A stretch of 9,804 nt of DNA from Deltaproteobacteria bacterium (GCA_030671095.1 DAOVAK010000061.1:1-9804), one strand, 5' to 3'. Numbered from the stretch's first letter, positions 1 to 6,749 are shown. Made by a program: numbers and translations. Notes: generated by a model from the sequence alone, not told the origin.

Positions 1-65
1 GCATTCTGGCAGGTATCTGCAAAGGGTTTTAATTCCATCTCTAATCCCCACGGAGTGCTTACTCC

Positions 66-94
66 TTGACACACCGGTCGCAGTCCTTTATAAT
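66..94 (+). promoter_or_regulatory. Consensus sigma-70 promoter for the protease/pseudokinase gene
   Basis: TTGACA at 66-71 and TATAAT at 89-94 are separated by 17 bp, an exact match to the sigma-70 consensus in both hexamers and spacing. Transcription would start near 101. The only sizeable plus-strand gene downstream begins at 304. A short inverted repeat (ATTGAT at 97-102, ATCAAT at 115-120) overlaps the predicted start site, but with 6-bp arms it could be chance. Confidence 0.85.
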
Positions 95-100
95 TTATTG

Positions 101-303
101 ATAAGAATGGAGAAATCAATCGCCGGGCTTTATACCACGAACTCCTCATCATCTGAAATCTGGCCTTTAAAGACTCTCCACTTTCTTGTCTGATCCAATT
201 CGAAAACAAAGTGTACAACTTCTCTCTGACTATTCACTTCTCCCTTCACGACAGCCCCGCTAGGCCCGGACGCTTGTAACAACTTATCCCTGGAGAACAG
301 ACC
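101..303 (+). other. Long 5' leader, no gene recognised
   Basis: About 200 nt lie between the predicted transcription start and the TTG start codon at 304. No strong hairpin, terminator or known riboswitch pattern was seen. Bases 1-65 also hold nothing supportable; frame 1 is open from base 1 to a TGA at 67-69 and could at most be the tail of an upstream gene, with no recognisable sequence. Confidence 0.4.
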
Positions 304-306
304 TTG
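292..306 (+). promoter_or_regulatory. Ribosome site fixing a TTG start
   Basis: GGAG at 292-295 lies 8 nt before TTG at 304-306. An in-frame TAA at 277-279 closes the frame upstream, and no ATG or GTG lies between. The zinc-ribbon cysteines begin at residue 4, so a later start would cut the domain. TTG is therefore the best-supported start. Confidence 0.8.
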
Positions 307-3300
307 AAACTCTGTCCAAACTGTGATCAGCCGGTTGCCGAAGAGATCACCATCTGTCCTTCGTGCGGAAATCAGGTGGGCGAGGGGAGAAAATATATTG
401 ACGACTACCGGATCGTGGACGTGCTGCATGAGGGCCACGCCAGCCTCCTCTGCCGCGCCATCCGGCAGCGCACAGGCGAGATGGTCATGATCCGCCTTTT
501 CACGCCAGAGTCCGGGGTGGATGAGGCGGCCGCGACGCGACTCAGCCGAGAGTTGGAAGAATTCAAGAAACTGCCAGATGAGGGTTTTGTCAGGCATTAT
601 GCCATCAGACAGGCACCCGATGGGTTGTGGTACCGGATCAGCGAATGGTTAGACACGGAAAGTTGGGGTTCGCTGCTCGCTTCCGAACGCCTTAGCGACC
701 GCAGGGTGCTCCTTGACCTGTTCTATCAAATGGCCTCTGCCCTTTCCCTTCTCCACCAGGAGGGCTACTTCATCCCCCATCTCATTCTTAGCGATATTAT
801 TCCCATCAATGGCGATGGCAAAAGGCTTCAGGTCAAGATCGACTACAAGCTTTTCCGATTCTTTGACCCCAAACTGGACCGACCCGGCCCCATGCTAAAG
901 AGACTCCTGCGTTGCCATCCGGATATCATCAACCAGCGGCCGCTCGATTTCAGGAGCGATATCTGGTCCCTGGGGAAGGTCTTTGTTGAACTCCTCACAG
1001 CTGATCTGGAAAGCACCGACTTCATTTCCAAAATTGAAGAACTGAACTTGCCACGTGAGGCTGAGGTCTTGCTCAAGGTCATGCTGGCTGACGATCCGGA
1101 CATGCGTCCCCGCTCTATGGCTGAGGTGGCGGATTCTTTGGCCCGTATCAGGAAAAGAGAGATGGCAAACGGGGAAGTGCAAATCCCTGAAGTGGCCATG
1201 GCTCCCAAAGAAGAACAACCGGAAATACCTGTGACTGCGGCCCGACCAACCAAGGGGCTCGCAAAAAGGATCGGCCTGTTTGCGGGCATTCTTGTCCTCC
1301 TTGTCGTTGCCGGTTACTTGGCTTGGCTTCAACGGGGCGAGAGGAAGGAGGATGCGGCCTCCGCCCTGGAGGGTTTCGCCAATCAGTATGCACCATCGAT
1401 AGCCTTTTTACTCGTTGAGTACTGGCTAGAGGTGGATGGAGAGAAGTCTTATCACAATGTGGCCGAAGGAACAGCCTTTCTTGTGGACGCAGATGGTTAT
1501 ATGCTGACTAGCCGGCATGTGGTCTGCCCCTGGATGGAGGACATGGGTCTTTACGCCACCGTGCAACAACACCAATTCAACAACATATCCCCCCGCTTCG
1601 GATACCGTTTGTTTTTGTGGTTTGAAGGGGCCAAGGCCTTTAACCGTGTGGCAGCTGTGATGGAATCCCCCGACCTCTCCGATGTCTATTTCGTCGAGGA
1701 CGCCCTGAGCTCAGAATCAAAACCAGGCATTTCCATCGCCGGTATACCCAAAACGCCCACTCAAACGCGTCAGATAGTTGCATCCCCCATACAGGACGAT
1801 TTCGCCGTATTAAAAATAGACAAGGTCCCTGCCGGGCTAAAGCCCTTGCCCCTGGATATGGCGATGGATTCACAAAGCGTCCCAAAACTCTCGCGGTTCA
1901 TAACACTCGGCTTCCCTTTAGGCAGCCGAACCCAGGAGGTCACGGTCAATGTGAGTGTGACCACTGGCCATGTGCGGCGTGCATTTGAAAATATGCTCCA
2001 GGTTGATTCCTCCATTCACAAAGGGAATAGCGGCGGACCTATCATTGATACACGGGGCAAGGTCATCGGAATCGTCTCGGGTGTGGCGCTAGACTGGGCC
2101 CAGGGGCTGGTGCCTATGGTCATGCCCAGATGGGACATGGGAATGGTCTTGCCCATTACTAAGGTGGTGGACTTCCTTAAGGAAATAAGGGCGGGCCAGA
2201 TCAAGTGGAATGGTGTGTTGGATTTCTCTGTAGAGGACACGGTCAAGAAAATATCTGAGGCCGCCATGCAGGGTCGCTGGGCTGAAGCGCAAAGCCTTGC
2301 CGATAAGGAACTGGAGAGGAGCATGCAACCTTCTTTGGTCATGGCCGCTGGCGTTATGCATTTCTGCATGGGAGACCTTCAGGGCTCGAGACGCCTTTTC
2401 TCCCAGTCTCTGTCCATGGATGCGGAAAACAACGACGCCAAGTTAATGCTCTCCATCATCGATTGGCTTGTCAATGGTAAAGCGGCAAGCACCCATCGCC
2501 AGAATTTACTCGCCTCTGACTGGCGCTCACCCGCCGAATTCCACGGTTACCTGGTCCGGGTTCTGGATGGAGTCATTAGCGAGGACTCGGCCCTCAAGGC
2601 CTGGTACACCGAAGCCGAAAAGAGTTGGCTCTATTATGTGGCTGGCCTCGTTCGGTCCAAGAACCAAGACTGGAGGGGTTCGGAAAGGCTGCTGCAAGAG
2701 GCCGTCCTTGCGGCCGATGTGGATGCCTGGGAATTCGTGTTGGCGCGCTCCAAATTGGAGGAGGTCCAGAAGCTGCGGCGGCAATCCCTCAAGACTGAGG
2801 AGGAATGGTCCGAATATAATGCGAACCTGGAGCTCTTTAATCAGGCCGTCCAAAAGGCCCAGGAACAGAAAAAAAGCCGCGAGGACGAACTGGGTCCCCT
2901 CAGGGCCAAGCTTGTAGGGGAGACGGCCACCATGAAGGAAAAGCTGCAGGTGCTGGAGAAAATCCAGGAACTGTATCCGAAAAACCGAAACATTGCCTTG
3001 GCGTTGGCTTTTTACAGCGCCGCGGACGAGGCGTGGCCTCAAGCCCTGGAATACATCCGTGCAGTGCTCGAGGAAAAGGGCAGGCAAAACTCTGATCGTA
3101 TGAGCTTGGGGCTTTTGCAGGCTGGCATCTTGCACTACCAGGGGCATGAGGATGAGGCCCGAGCAAGTCTCGAGGCCTTTATGCGCCAGACAAGGGATCC
3201 CTGGTATCTGGCCATAAGCGAATATCTGCTGGGGAAACAAACCTTAGCCGCGTTGAAAAAGGGGGCGGGTAAAAGCCCTGAAAACCTTATCTCCGCATAT

Positions 3301-3450
3301 ACGCCCCTGGGTTTCTGGGCAGAAGGTTCTGGAGACAAGAAGAGAGCGATCAAACATTATAAACTGGCACTGGAGTCATACCTGGACAGCTGGATTGAAT
3401 ATGACTTCGCCATAGAGCGTCTGAAAAAGCTCAAGAAGCCTCCTCAGTAG
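304..3450 (+). CDS. Zinc ribbon-pseudokinase-TM-trypsin-like protease-TPR protein
   Basis: This 1048-residue protein appears to join five modules. Residues 4-21 hold two CxxC knuckles (C4, C7, C18, C21), a zinc ribbon. Residues ~33-283 resemble a Ser/Thr kinase: the structural SDIWSLG segment (218-224) is kept, but the glycine loop is degenerate, the beta-3 Lys is R64, HRD reads I157-P158-H159, the loop Lys and Asn are I161 and D164, and DFG reads D180-Y181-K182. It is very likely a pseudokinase. A hydrophobic span at ~323-341 suggests the kinase part is cytoplasmic and the rest periplasmic. Residues ~355-635 are a trypsin-like (HtrA/Trypsin_2 type) protease with an intact triad: H405 in SRHVV, D499 in DDFAVL, S576 in GNSGGP. 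No PDZ domain was seen. Residues ~640-1045 look like TPR-type repeats, with a charged coiled coil at ~820-893. Plausible role: envelope quality control or signalling; substrate unknown. Confidence 0.88.
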   Translation: MKLCPNCDQPVAEEITICPSCGNQVGEGRKYIDDYRIVDVLHEGHASLLCRAIRQRTGEMVMIRLFTPESGVDEAAATRLSRELEEFKKLPDEGFVRHYAIRQAPDGLWYRISEWLDTESWGSLLASERLSDRRVLLDLFYQMASALSLLHQEGYFIPHLILSDIIPINGDGKRLQVKIDYKLFRFFDPKLDRPGPMLKRLLRCHPDIINQRPLDFRSDIWSLGKVFVELLTADLESTDFISKIEELNLPREAEVLLKVMLADDPDMRPRSMAEVADSLARIRKREMANGEVQIPEVAMAPKEEQPEIPVTAARPTKGLAKRIGLFAGILVLLVVAGYLAWLQRGERKEDAASALEGFANQYAPSIAFLLVEYWLEVDGEKSYHNVAEGTAFLVDADGYMLTSRHVVCPWMEDMGLYATVQQHQFNNISPRFGYRLFLWFEGAKAFNRVAAVMESPDLSDVYFVEDALSSESKPGISIAGIPKTPTQTRQIVASPIQDDFAVLKIDKVPAGLKPLPLDMAMDSQSVPKLSRFITLGFPLGSRTQEVTVNVSVTTGHVRRAFENMLQVDSSIHKGNSGGPIIDTRGKVIGIVSGVALDWAQGLVPMVMPRWDMGMVLPITKVVDFLKEIRAGQIKWNGVLDFSVEDTVKKISEAAMQGRWAEAQSLADKELERSMQPSLVMAAGVMHFCMGDLQGSRRLFSQSLSMDAENNDAKLMLSIIDWLVNGKAASTHRQNLLASDWRSPAEFHGYLVRVLDGVISEDSALKAWYTEAEKSWLYYVAGLVRSKNQDWRGSERLLQEAVLAADVDAWEFVLARSKLEEVQKLRRQSLKTEEEWSEYNANLELFNQAVQKAQEQKKSREDELGPLRAKLVGETATMKEKLQVLEKIQELYPKNRNIALALAFYSAADEAWPQALEYIRAVLEEKGRQNSDRMSLGLLQAGILHYQGHEDEARASLEAFMRQTRDPWYLAISEYLLGKQTLAALKKGAGKSPENLISAYTPLGFWAEGSGDKKRAIKHYKLALESYLDSWIEYDFAIERLKKLKKPPQ

Positions 3451-3533
3451 TATCCTCTACATCTTTGCCTTCCTACTTTTTTCTATTTTTGCCAAAGCAT
3501 GTAAGATTGCCCTGTCCTGAAGGGCCCAGAGCT

Positions 3534-4628
3534 TCACTCCATTAACGCGCATTCAAAAAAGCGGTGAAATGCCACAGGCAAAGAGCGAAAATCCACGCTT
3601 TGTGCCACAGAGTCAAGGTTCGCAGAACTGAGTGTATTCCAGAAAAGCACCGGCCCTTCTTCGTGTTCAGACTTTGCTCGTGCCAGTAGCGCCCCGAAGG
3701 TCTTGCCCGTATAGGTGGGATCCAGAAAGATCTCCTCACTCTCGCCCATAACCTGAATCGCTTCCCGACATGCAGGCGTAGGATGCCCGTAGCCAGGGCC
3801 ATAATGTCCCCGCTCTACGGGAAAGTCCTCAAGGGTGAGTTCCACTCTGGGAACGGACCTGTCAAGACGTTGCATCAATTTCAAAGCCTTACGCGCCAGA
3901 CGGAGCACGGCCTTTGGATTGGCAAAGGCGCCGGGAGCAACCTGTACCCCCACAACCCGGGTGGTGAGACCAGACAGCCGCAGCCCTAGTACAAGCCCGG
4001 CCACGGTGCCGCATGTGCCCAAGGCCACAAAGATCATTTGTGGGAGGGGCACTTCTTTGCGCTGTACCTGCGTGGCAAACTCCAGCCCGGCATCCACATA
4101 GCCGAGTGCACCCAGCGGACTCGAACCGCCCAGGGGAACAAGGTAGGCGCGGCGTTGGCGGATCTTTTCGAATAAATAGTATCGCAACGCGGCCTTCAGC
4201 GCGGAGCCCGCATACTTCATCTCAGCCCCGAACGCCTGATAGAGGAGGAGGTTGTTGCGAACATGGGCAGTCACGGGCTGATCAAACAGTCCCAGCGTCA
4301 CACGAAGTCCCAGTTTTTTCCCGAAAATCGTTGTGGCCAGACCGTGATTGGTTCCCAACCCACCCCCAGTCCACACCCTTTTTCGATTCTGAGCTAGGGC
4401 CTCTCCCAGGAGGAACTCCAGTTTTCGAGCTTTATTCCCACCATACGCTGATGAGGTCTTGTCATCACGCTTGATCCAAACCTCTTTGCGCAGTCGAGAA
4501 CTAACCCTTTCTAACCGGTGCACCGGTGTGGGTGCCTCCACCAGCGGGGTCCAGGGAAGCTGTTCTTGAAGTCCGGGGAAAGTCTCAAAAAGCCACGGCC
4601 TGTTGAGCCTGGGAGGAAGGACGTTCAT
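3534..4628 (-). CDS. PLP-dependent enzyme, ACC deaminase/D-cysteine desulfhydrase family
   Basis: A fold-type II (tryptophan synthase beta-like) PLP enzyme of 364 residues, close to the family's usual ~330-340. Numbering from the ATG at 4628: K66 in GGNKARKLEF is the Schiff-base lysine, GTCGT at 204-208 is the phosphate-binding loop, and Y306 sits in the family motif LDPTYTGK. GYGHPTP also matches the family. Where relatives read GIQSN(H/Q), this protein has GLGTNH, with Thr93 for the usual Ser, so the substrate could differ. Likely reactions are deamination or desulfhydration of a small amino acid in the cytoplasm; which one cannot be told. An ATG at 4637 is in frame, but AAAGGA abuts it and is correctly spaced only for 4628. 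The gene converges on the protease gene across 83 bp with no clear terminator. Confidence 0.88.
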   Translation of the reverse strand: MNVLPPRLNRPWLFETFPGLQEQLPWTPLVEAPTPVHRLERVSSRLRKEVWIKRDDKTSSAYGGNKARKLEFLLGEALAQNRKRVWTGGGLGTNHGLATTIFGKKLGLRVTLGLFDQPVTAHVRNNLLLYQAFGAEMKYAGSALKAALRYYLFEKIRQRRAYLVPLGGSSPLGALGYVDAGLEFATQVQRKEVPLPQMIFVALGTCGTVAGLVLGLRLSGLTTRVVGVQVAPGAFANPKAVLRLARKALKLMQRLDRSVPRVELTLEDFPVERGHYGPGYGHPTPACREAIQVMGESEEIFLDPTYTGKTFGALLARAKSEHEEGPVLFWNTLSSANLDSVAQSVDFRSLPVAFHRFFECALME

Positions 4629-4636
4629 CTCTGGCA

Positions 4637-4642
4637 TCCTTT
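4637..4642 (-). promoter_or_regulatory. Ribosome site selecting the ATG at 4628
   Basis: AAAGGA reads on the minus strand from 4642 to 4637, then 8 nt, then ATG at 4628-4626. The alternative ATG at 4637-4635 overlaps the A of this site and has no spacing, so the shorter product is preferred. Confidence 0.65.
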
Positions 4643-4680
4643 GTTTGGTGGTTAAAGAAGTGAAGCTCCCCGCGGCTTGT

Positions 4681-4755
4681 CCGTCCTCCGCAGTAGCCTG
4701 CTACGGAGGATGGATCGGAACGAAGTGGAGATCCCGTTTCACCGGGGCCCCGGGG
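4681..4755. repeat. Cluster of palindromes in the leader of the PLP-enzyme gene
   Basis: Three inverted repeats sit side by side. The first has arms 4681-4690 and 4704-4713 (CCGTCCTCCG against CGGAGGATGG, one G-T pair). The second has GGATC 4712-4716 against GATCC 4730-4734. The third is the perfect 12-bp palindrome CCGGGGCCCCGG at 4742-4753. They lie between the predicted PLP-gene promoter and its start codon, so they would fold in its mRNA leader. A dispersed REP/MITE-like element is an equal possibility; copy number cannot be judged from one window. Confidence 0.55.
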
Positions 4756-4783
4756 CATTTGTGGCGAAGCCAAGCGGAAGCCG

Positions 4784-4800
4784 TTATCATTGACTGATAA
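4784..4800. promoter_or_regulatory. Operator-like inverted repeat TTATCA-N5-TGATAA
   Basis: Perfect 6-bp arms (4784-4789 and 4795-4800) around a 5-bp spacer. It overlaps the start site (~4797) predicted from the minus-strand promoter at 4803-4830, which is where a repressor of the PLP-enzyme gene would bind. No regulator gene for it is visible in the window. Confidence 0.35.
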
Positions 4801-4802
4801 GC

Positions 4803-4830
4803 ATACTATTTAAAATCCTACGCGGGTCAA
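4803..4830 (-). promoter_or_regulatory. Candidate sigma-70 promoter for the PLP-enzyme gene
   Basis: On the minus strand, TTGACC (4830-4825), a 16-bp spacer, then TAGTAT (4808-4803). This is a moderate match (5/6 and 4/6). It would give a leader of about 170 nt containing the palindrome cluster. Confidence 0.4.
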
Positions 4831-4859
4831 GAAAAATAGAAGCACTGGATTTTGAAATG

Positions 4860-4886
4860 AGACGATGGTCGTCTTTTTCTTTTTTT
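4860..4886 (+). terminator. Plus-strand intrinsic-terminator-like hairpin
   Basis: AGACGA (4860-4865), loop TGG, TCGTCT (4869-4874), then a T-rich run to 4886. The shape is right, but the stem is short (6 bp) and no supported plus-strand gene ends just upstream. It may block antisense or read-through transcription. Confidence 0.4.
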
Positions 4887-4930
4887 ACGTTAATGACGTA
4901 TTATCACTCATCAATGCAAAATTTCAGCTC

Positions 4931-4975
4931 ACAAAAATAAAACTCCCGGCAGGACACATTTGGTCCTGCTGGGAG
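4931..4975 (-). terminator. Strong rho-independent terminator of the histone-fold gene
   Basis: On the minus strand, a 13-bp stem (4975-4963 with 4955-4943, one imperfect pair) and a 7-nt loop are followed by TTTTATTTTTGT at 4942-4931. It lies about 150 nt beyond the stop codon of the 58-residue gene and is the first good terminator downstream of it. Confidence 0.85.
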
Positions 4976-5124
4976 CCAAGTGAGAACACATCTTGCGAGG
5001 CTTCCCCCGCCAGCCTCTAAATTGTGACAAGCCGAACAGAGAAGACCACCAACCCCTGACCAGATCTGGGACAGAAACAGGTGTCAAGGGGTATTCTGTT
5101 TAGACTGGGGCTTATCCCTAAGTC
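4976..5124 (-). other. Structured 3' untranslated region of the histone-fold gene
   Basis: No reading frame is supported here. Two small hairpins are visible: arms 5102-5110 and 5116-5125 right at the stop codon, and GAGGCT 4997-5002 against AGCCTC 5012-5017. The region would be carried in the transcript between stop codon and terminator. A stable 3'-UTR fragment or small RNA is conceivable but not shown. Confidence 0.35.
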
Positions 5125-5301
5125 TTAGAAATCGCAGCCTTTAACCGTCTTGCGCCCGTTCGCCTTTGCGCGCTCAGCGGCCTTTTTGATCGCCTTTTCG
5201 ACCATTTCGTCCACGGCGTCGATTGCATCGCCGCTCAGTCTCATCCCGTTCGCCTTTAACACTTCGTACAGTTTAGACTTGTAAACGTAATTCTTAGCCA
5301 T
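5125..5301 (-). CDS. Bacterial histone-fold protein, 58 residues
   Basis: ATG at 5301-5299 is preceded by AGGAGG (5315-5310) at 8-nt spacing; the stop is TAA at 5127-5125. The protein matches the archaeal/bacterial histone fold: helix 1 at ~8-18, a loop with R21-L22-S23 (archaeal RVS), helix 2 at ~23-46, then N48-G49-R50-K51-T52-V53-K54, matching the archaeal histone GRKTVK loop, and D57 at the place of the archaeal ED. Helix 2 is about one turn (4 residues) shorter than in HMfB and helix 3 is nearly absent, as I recall for the short bacterial histones typified by Bdellovibrio Bd0055. It has 10 Lys and 3 Arg against 8 acidic residues. Expected role: DNA binding as a dimer, shaping the nucleoid. 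Strong promoter, ribosome site and terminator imply high expression. A histone-fold protein with another role is possible. Confidence 0.82.
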   Translation of the reverse strand: MAKNYVYKSKLYEVLKANGMRLSGDAIDAVDEMVEKAIKKAAERAKANGRKTVKGCDF

Positions 5302-5372
5302 GCTTCCTTCCTCCTTCTGATAAGTCTAATTCGCTGGTCACAATTCCAACCAACTTGCTATTGAGTTTGGGG

Positions 5373-5401
5373 AGTATAGTAAAAAGAGTCCCGGGTGTCA
5401 A
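5373..5401 (-). promoter_or_regulatory. Strong sigma-70 promoter of the histone-fold gene
   Basis: On the minus strand, TTGACA (5401-5396), a 17-bp spacer, then TATACT (5378-5373). Start near 5366 gives a leader of about 65 nt. It lies in the gap after the DUF3307 stop codon, so the histone-fold gene has its own promoter regardless of read-through from upstream. Confidence 0.85.
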
Positions 5402-5419
5402 GAAGTCACTACGTATTAA

Positions 5420-5743
5420 TCACAAGGCCCCAAGCCAGATGACAAATTGAATCCACGCGAGATGAAACGCCTGATCCACATATAAGGGCAAGGCTTTCCA
5501 GCTTTCCGGATGTGCACGTTTCCAAACACGCATCCACCACAACACAAATCCGCTACGGTCTTGAGCAAAATGCTGCATGCCAATGACTGCAATCTGCCAC
5601 CACTGGAGATCACATACGAGAAATAGGATCAGATATACGAGCGTATGAACCAGACATGCGACTGAGCTTCGCTTCTTGTTGGTGGCCATCCACTCGTTTT
5701 GCAGTATGAAGTCACCAATCAGGTGCGCCAGAAAAGGATGCAT
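5420..5743 (-). CDS. DUF3307 family membrane protein
   Basis: The 107 residues match the DUF3307 pattern: N-terminal LAHLIGDFILQNEWMA (5-20), a lone His in the next segment (H33), QHFAQDRSG (57-65) and a closing VDQAFHLAW (89-97). Hydrophobic stretches at ~28-44, 48-56 and 93-107 indicate an integral membrane protein. The family's function is not established. Length suits a single-domain member. GAGGA lies 9 nt before the ATG. The gene starts 68 bp after the stop of the deacetylase-family gene on the same strand, so the two are probably co-transcribed. Confidence 0.8.
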   Translation of the reverse strand: MHPFLAHLIGDFILQNEWMATNKKRSSVACLVHTLVYLILFLVCDLQWWQIAVIGMQHFAQDRSGFVLWWMRVWKRAHPESWKALPLYVDQAFHLAWIQFVIWLGAL

Positions 5744-5811
5744 CCTATACCGTCCTCAATTTAAGATCTCCTCTTCCCCGACATCAAGGATCCAGTATCC
5801 CCTACCTCAGC

Positions 5812-6651
5812 TCACTCCCCTGCCAGTATCTCCACAATCTTGGGGAAGATGTATTCGGCAACATCCGCACGTTGTCCCCCGTGGGTCAACACCAGGTATC
5901 TGCCCTTGCATATTTCCCCAGCAAATTCTTTTATCTCTTTGGCCAGCCATGGAAAGAATTCCTGCGTCAAACCAAGGTCGCCATAATCTAGCTGACAGGT
6001 GTCATGACCCAAGTTATGGAGTATCATGTCAGGCTCAAAGGCTCTGGCCCTGGGAATGAATTCTTCTTTTACCACTTCCATATAGTCTTCATCGGTAGTT
6101 GGATAAGCCGTGTTGATACAAATTTTACTACCGTCACCCTCTATTCGATCCCAGTGACAAAAGCAGACGTGGAGCACGTCATCGTCATGGAAGAAAACGT
6201 CCCTCGTCCCGTTACCGTGGTGCCGGTCCGTGTCTAAAATGGCAAACCTTTTTGGCCCAAGTTTTTCCCGGGCATTGAGGAATGCCGGCCCGGCGCAAGA
6301 GGCATAGGTACCCCCCCAAGCAGAGTCGCGTTCTGCGTGATGGCCGGCGGCAACGGTAAAGACCAGGGCATTTGTCATATCACCGGAGAGTATTCTCTCC
6401 GTCGCTTCAACACAGCCGCCCACAGAATAGAGGGCCCCTTCGCAGTACCACGCCTTTTTCAGGTTTTGGACAAATCTTGACGTGTGTATCTTCAGCAGCA
6501 AATCTTCGGAAACCATTTGCGGAGCAAACGATTTGACTTGTGGAAGTTTGAGGACATGCTTCATGGCATGGGGGAAATTTCTGAATTTGTCGCCGATGAT
6601 GAGCCACTCCTTGCCACGAAACTTTTCATGGAAGAAAACGCCTGTAGTCAT
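5812..6651 (-). CDS. Histone deacetylase-family (arginase/deacetylase fold) protein
   Basis: The 279 residues follow the class I/II HDAC and acetylpolyamine/AcuC superfamily. H104-H105 in AAGHHA is the general-base pair, D142 and H144 in LDTDRHHGNGT are zinc ligands, and D217 in LGHDTCQLDYGDLGLT is the third ligand. The usual GGY catalytic tyrosine is replaced: the C-terminal motif reads THGGQRADVAEY with Gln260 in that place. This may lower or change activity, as the Tyr-to-His change does in class IIa HDACs. Length is short for the superfamily (300+ is common). Bacterial relatives usually deacetylate small molecules, so the substrate is open; a nearby histone-fold gene makes lysine deacetylation worth considering. 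AGGA lies 5 nt before the ATG. It starts 98 bp after the TPR gene and is followed by DUF3307. Confidence 0.88.
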   Translation of the reverse strand: MTTGVFFHEKFRGKEWLIIGDKFRNFPHAMKHVLKLPQVKSFAPQMVSEDLLLKIHTSRFVQNLKKAWYCEGALYSVGGCVEATERILSGDMTNALVFTVAAGHHAERDSAWGGTYASCAGPAFLNAREKLGPKRFAILDTDRHHGNGTRDVFFHDDDVLHVCFCHWDRIEGDGSKICINTAYPTTDEDYMEVVKEEFIPRARAFEPDMILHNLGHDTCQLDYGDLGLTQEFFPWLAKEIKEFAGEICKGRYLVLTHGGQRADVAEYIFPKIVEILAGE

Positions 6652-6701
6652 TTACATCCTAGCGCCCCAGAACTCTGTGAAGGTGTCAGAACAAAATGTC
6701 C

Positions 6702-6730
6702 ATAATCCCACAAAGAGTATCAGGCTTCAA
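6702..6730 (-). promoter_or_regulatory. Weak candidate promoter before the deacetylase-family gene
   Basis: On the minus strand, TTGAAG (6730-6725), 17 bp, GATTAT (6707-6702); each hexamer matches at 4 of 6. No terminator was seen between the TPR gene and this gene, so read-through is at least as likely a source of expression. Confidence 0.3.
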
Positions 6731-6749
6731 AGATGGACTTTAATTCAGA

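Noticed and set aside
130..597. 155-codon minus-strand frame across the leader and start of the protease gene
   Set aside because: It lies antisense to the zinc ribbon and the start of the kinase-like domain, which show clear constraint on the plus strand. No recognisable domain.
2527..3240. 237-codon minus-strand frame
   Set aside because: Antisense to the TPR/coiled-coil part of the large protein. Its length is explained by the sense-strand codon composition, and no family features are visible.
3451..3533. T-rich stretch and GCCCT/AGGGC hairpin between the convergent genes
   Set aside because: The 5-bp stem has no T-run on the matching side, so it is not a convincing terminator for either gene.
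4603..4797. 64-codon plus-strand frame over the palindrome cluster
   Set aside because: Starts inside the antisense of the PLP enzyme, has no ribosome site, and its composition (many W, R, G) follows the palindromes. The plus-strand terminator at 4860 is the only hint in its favour.
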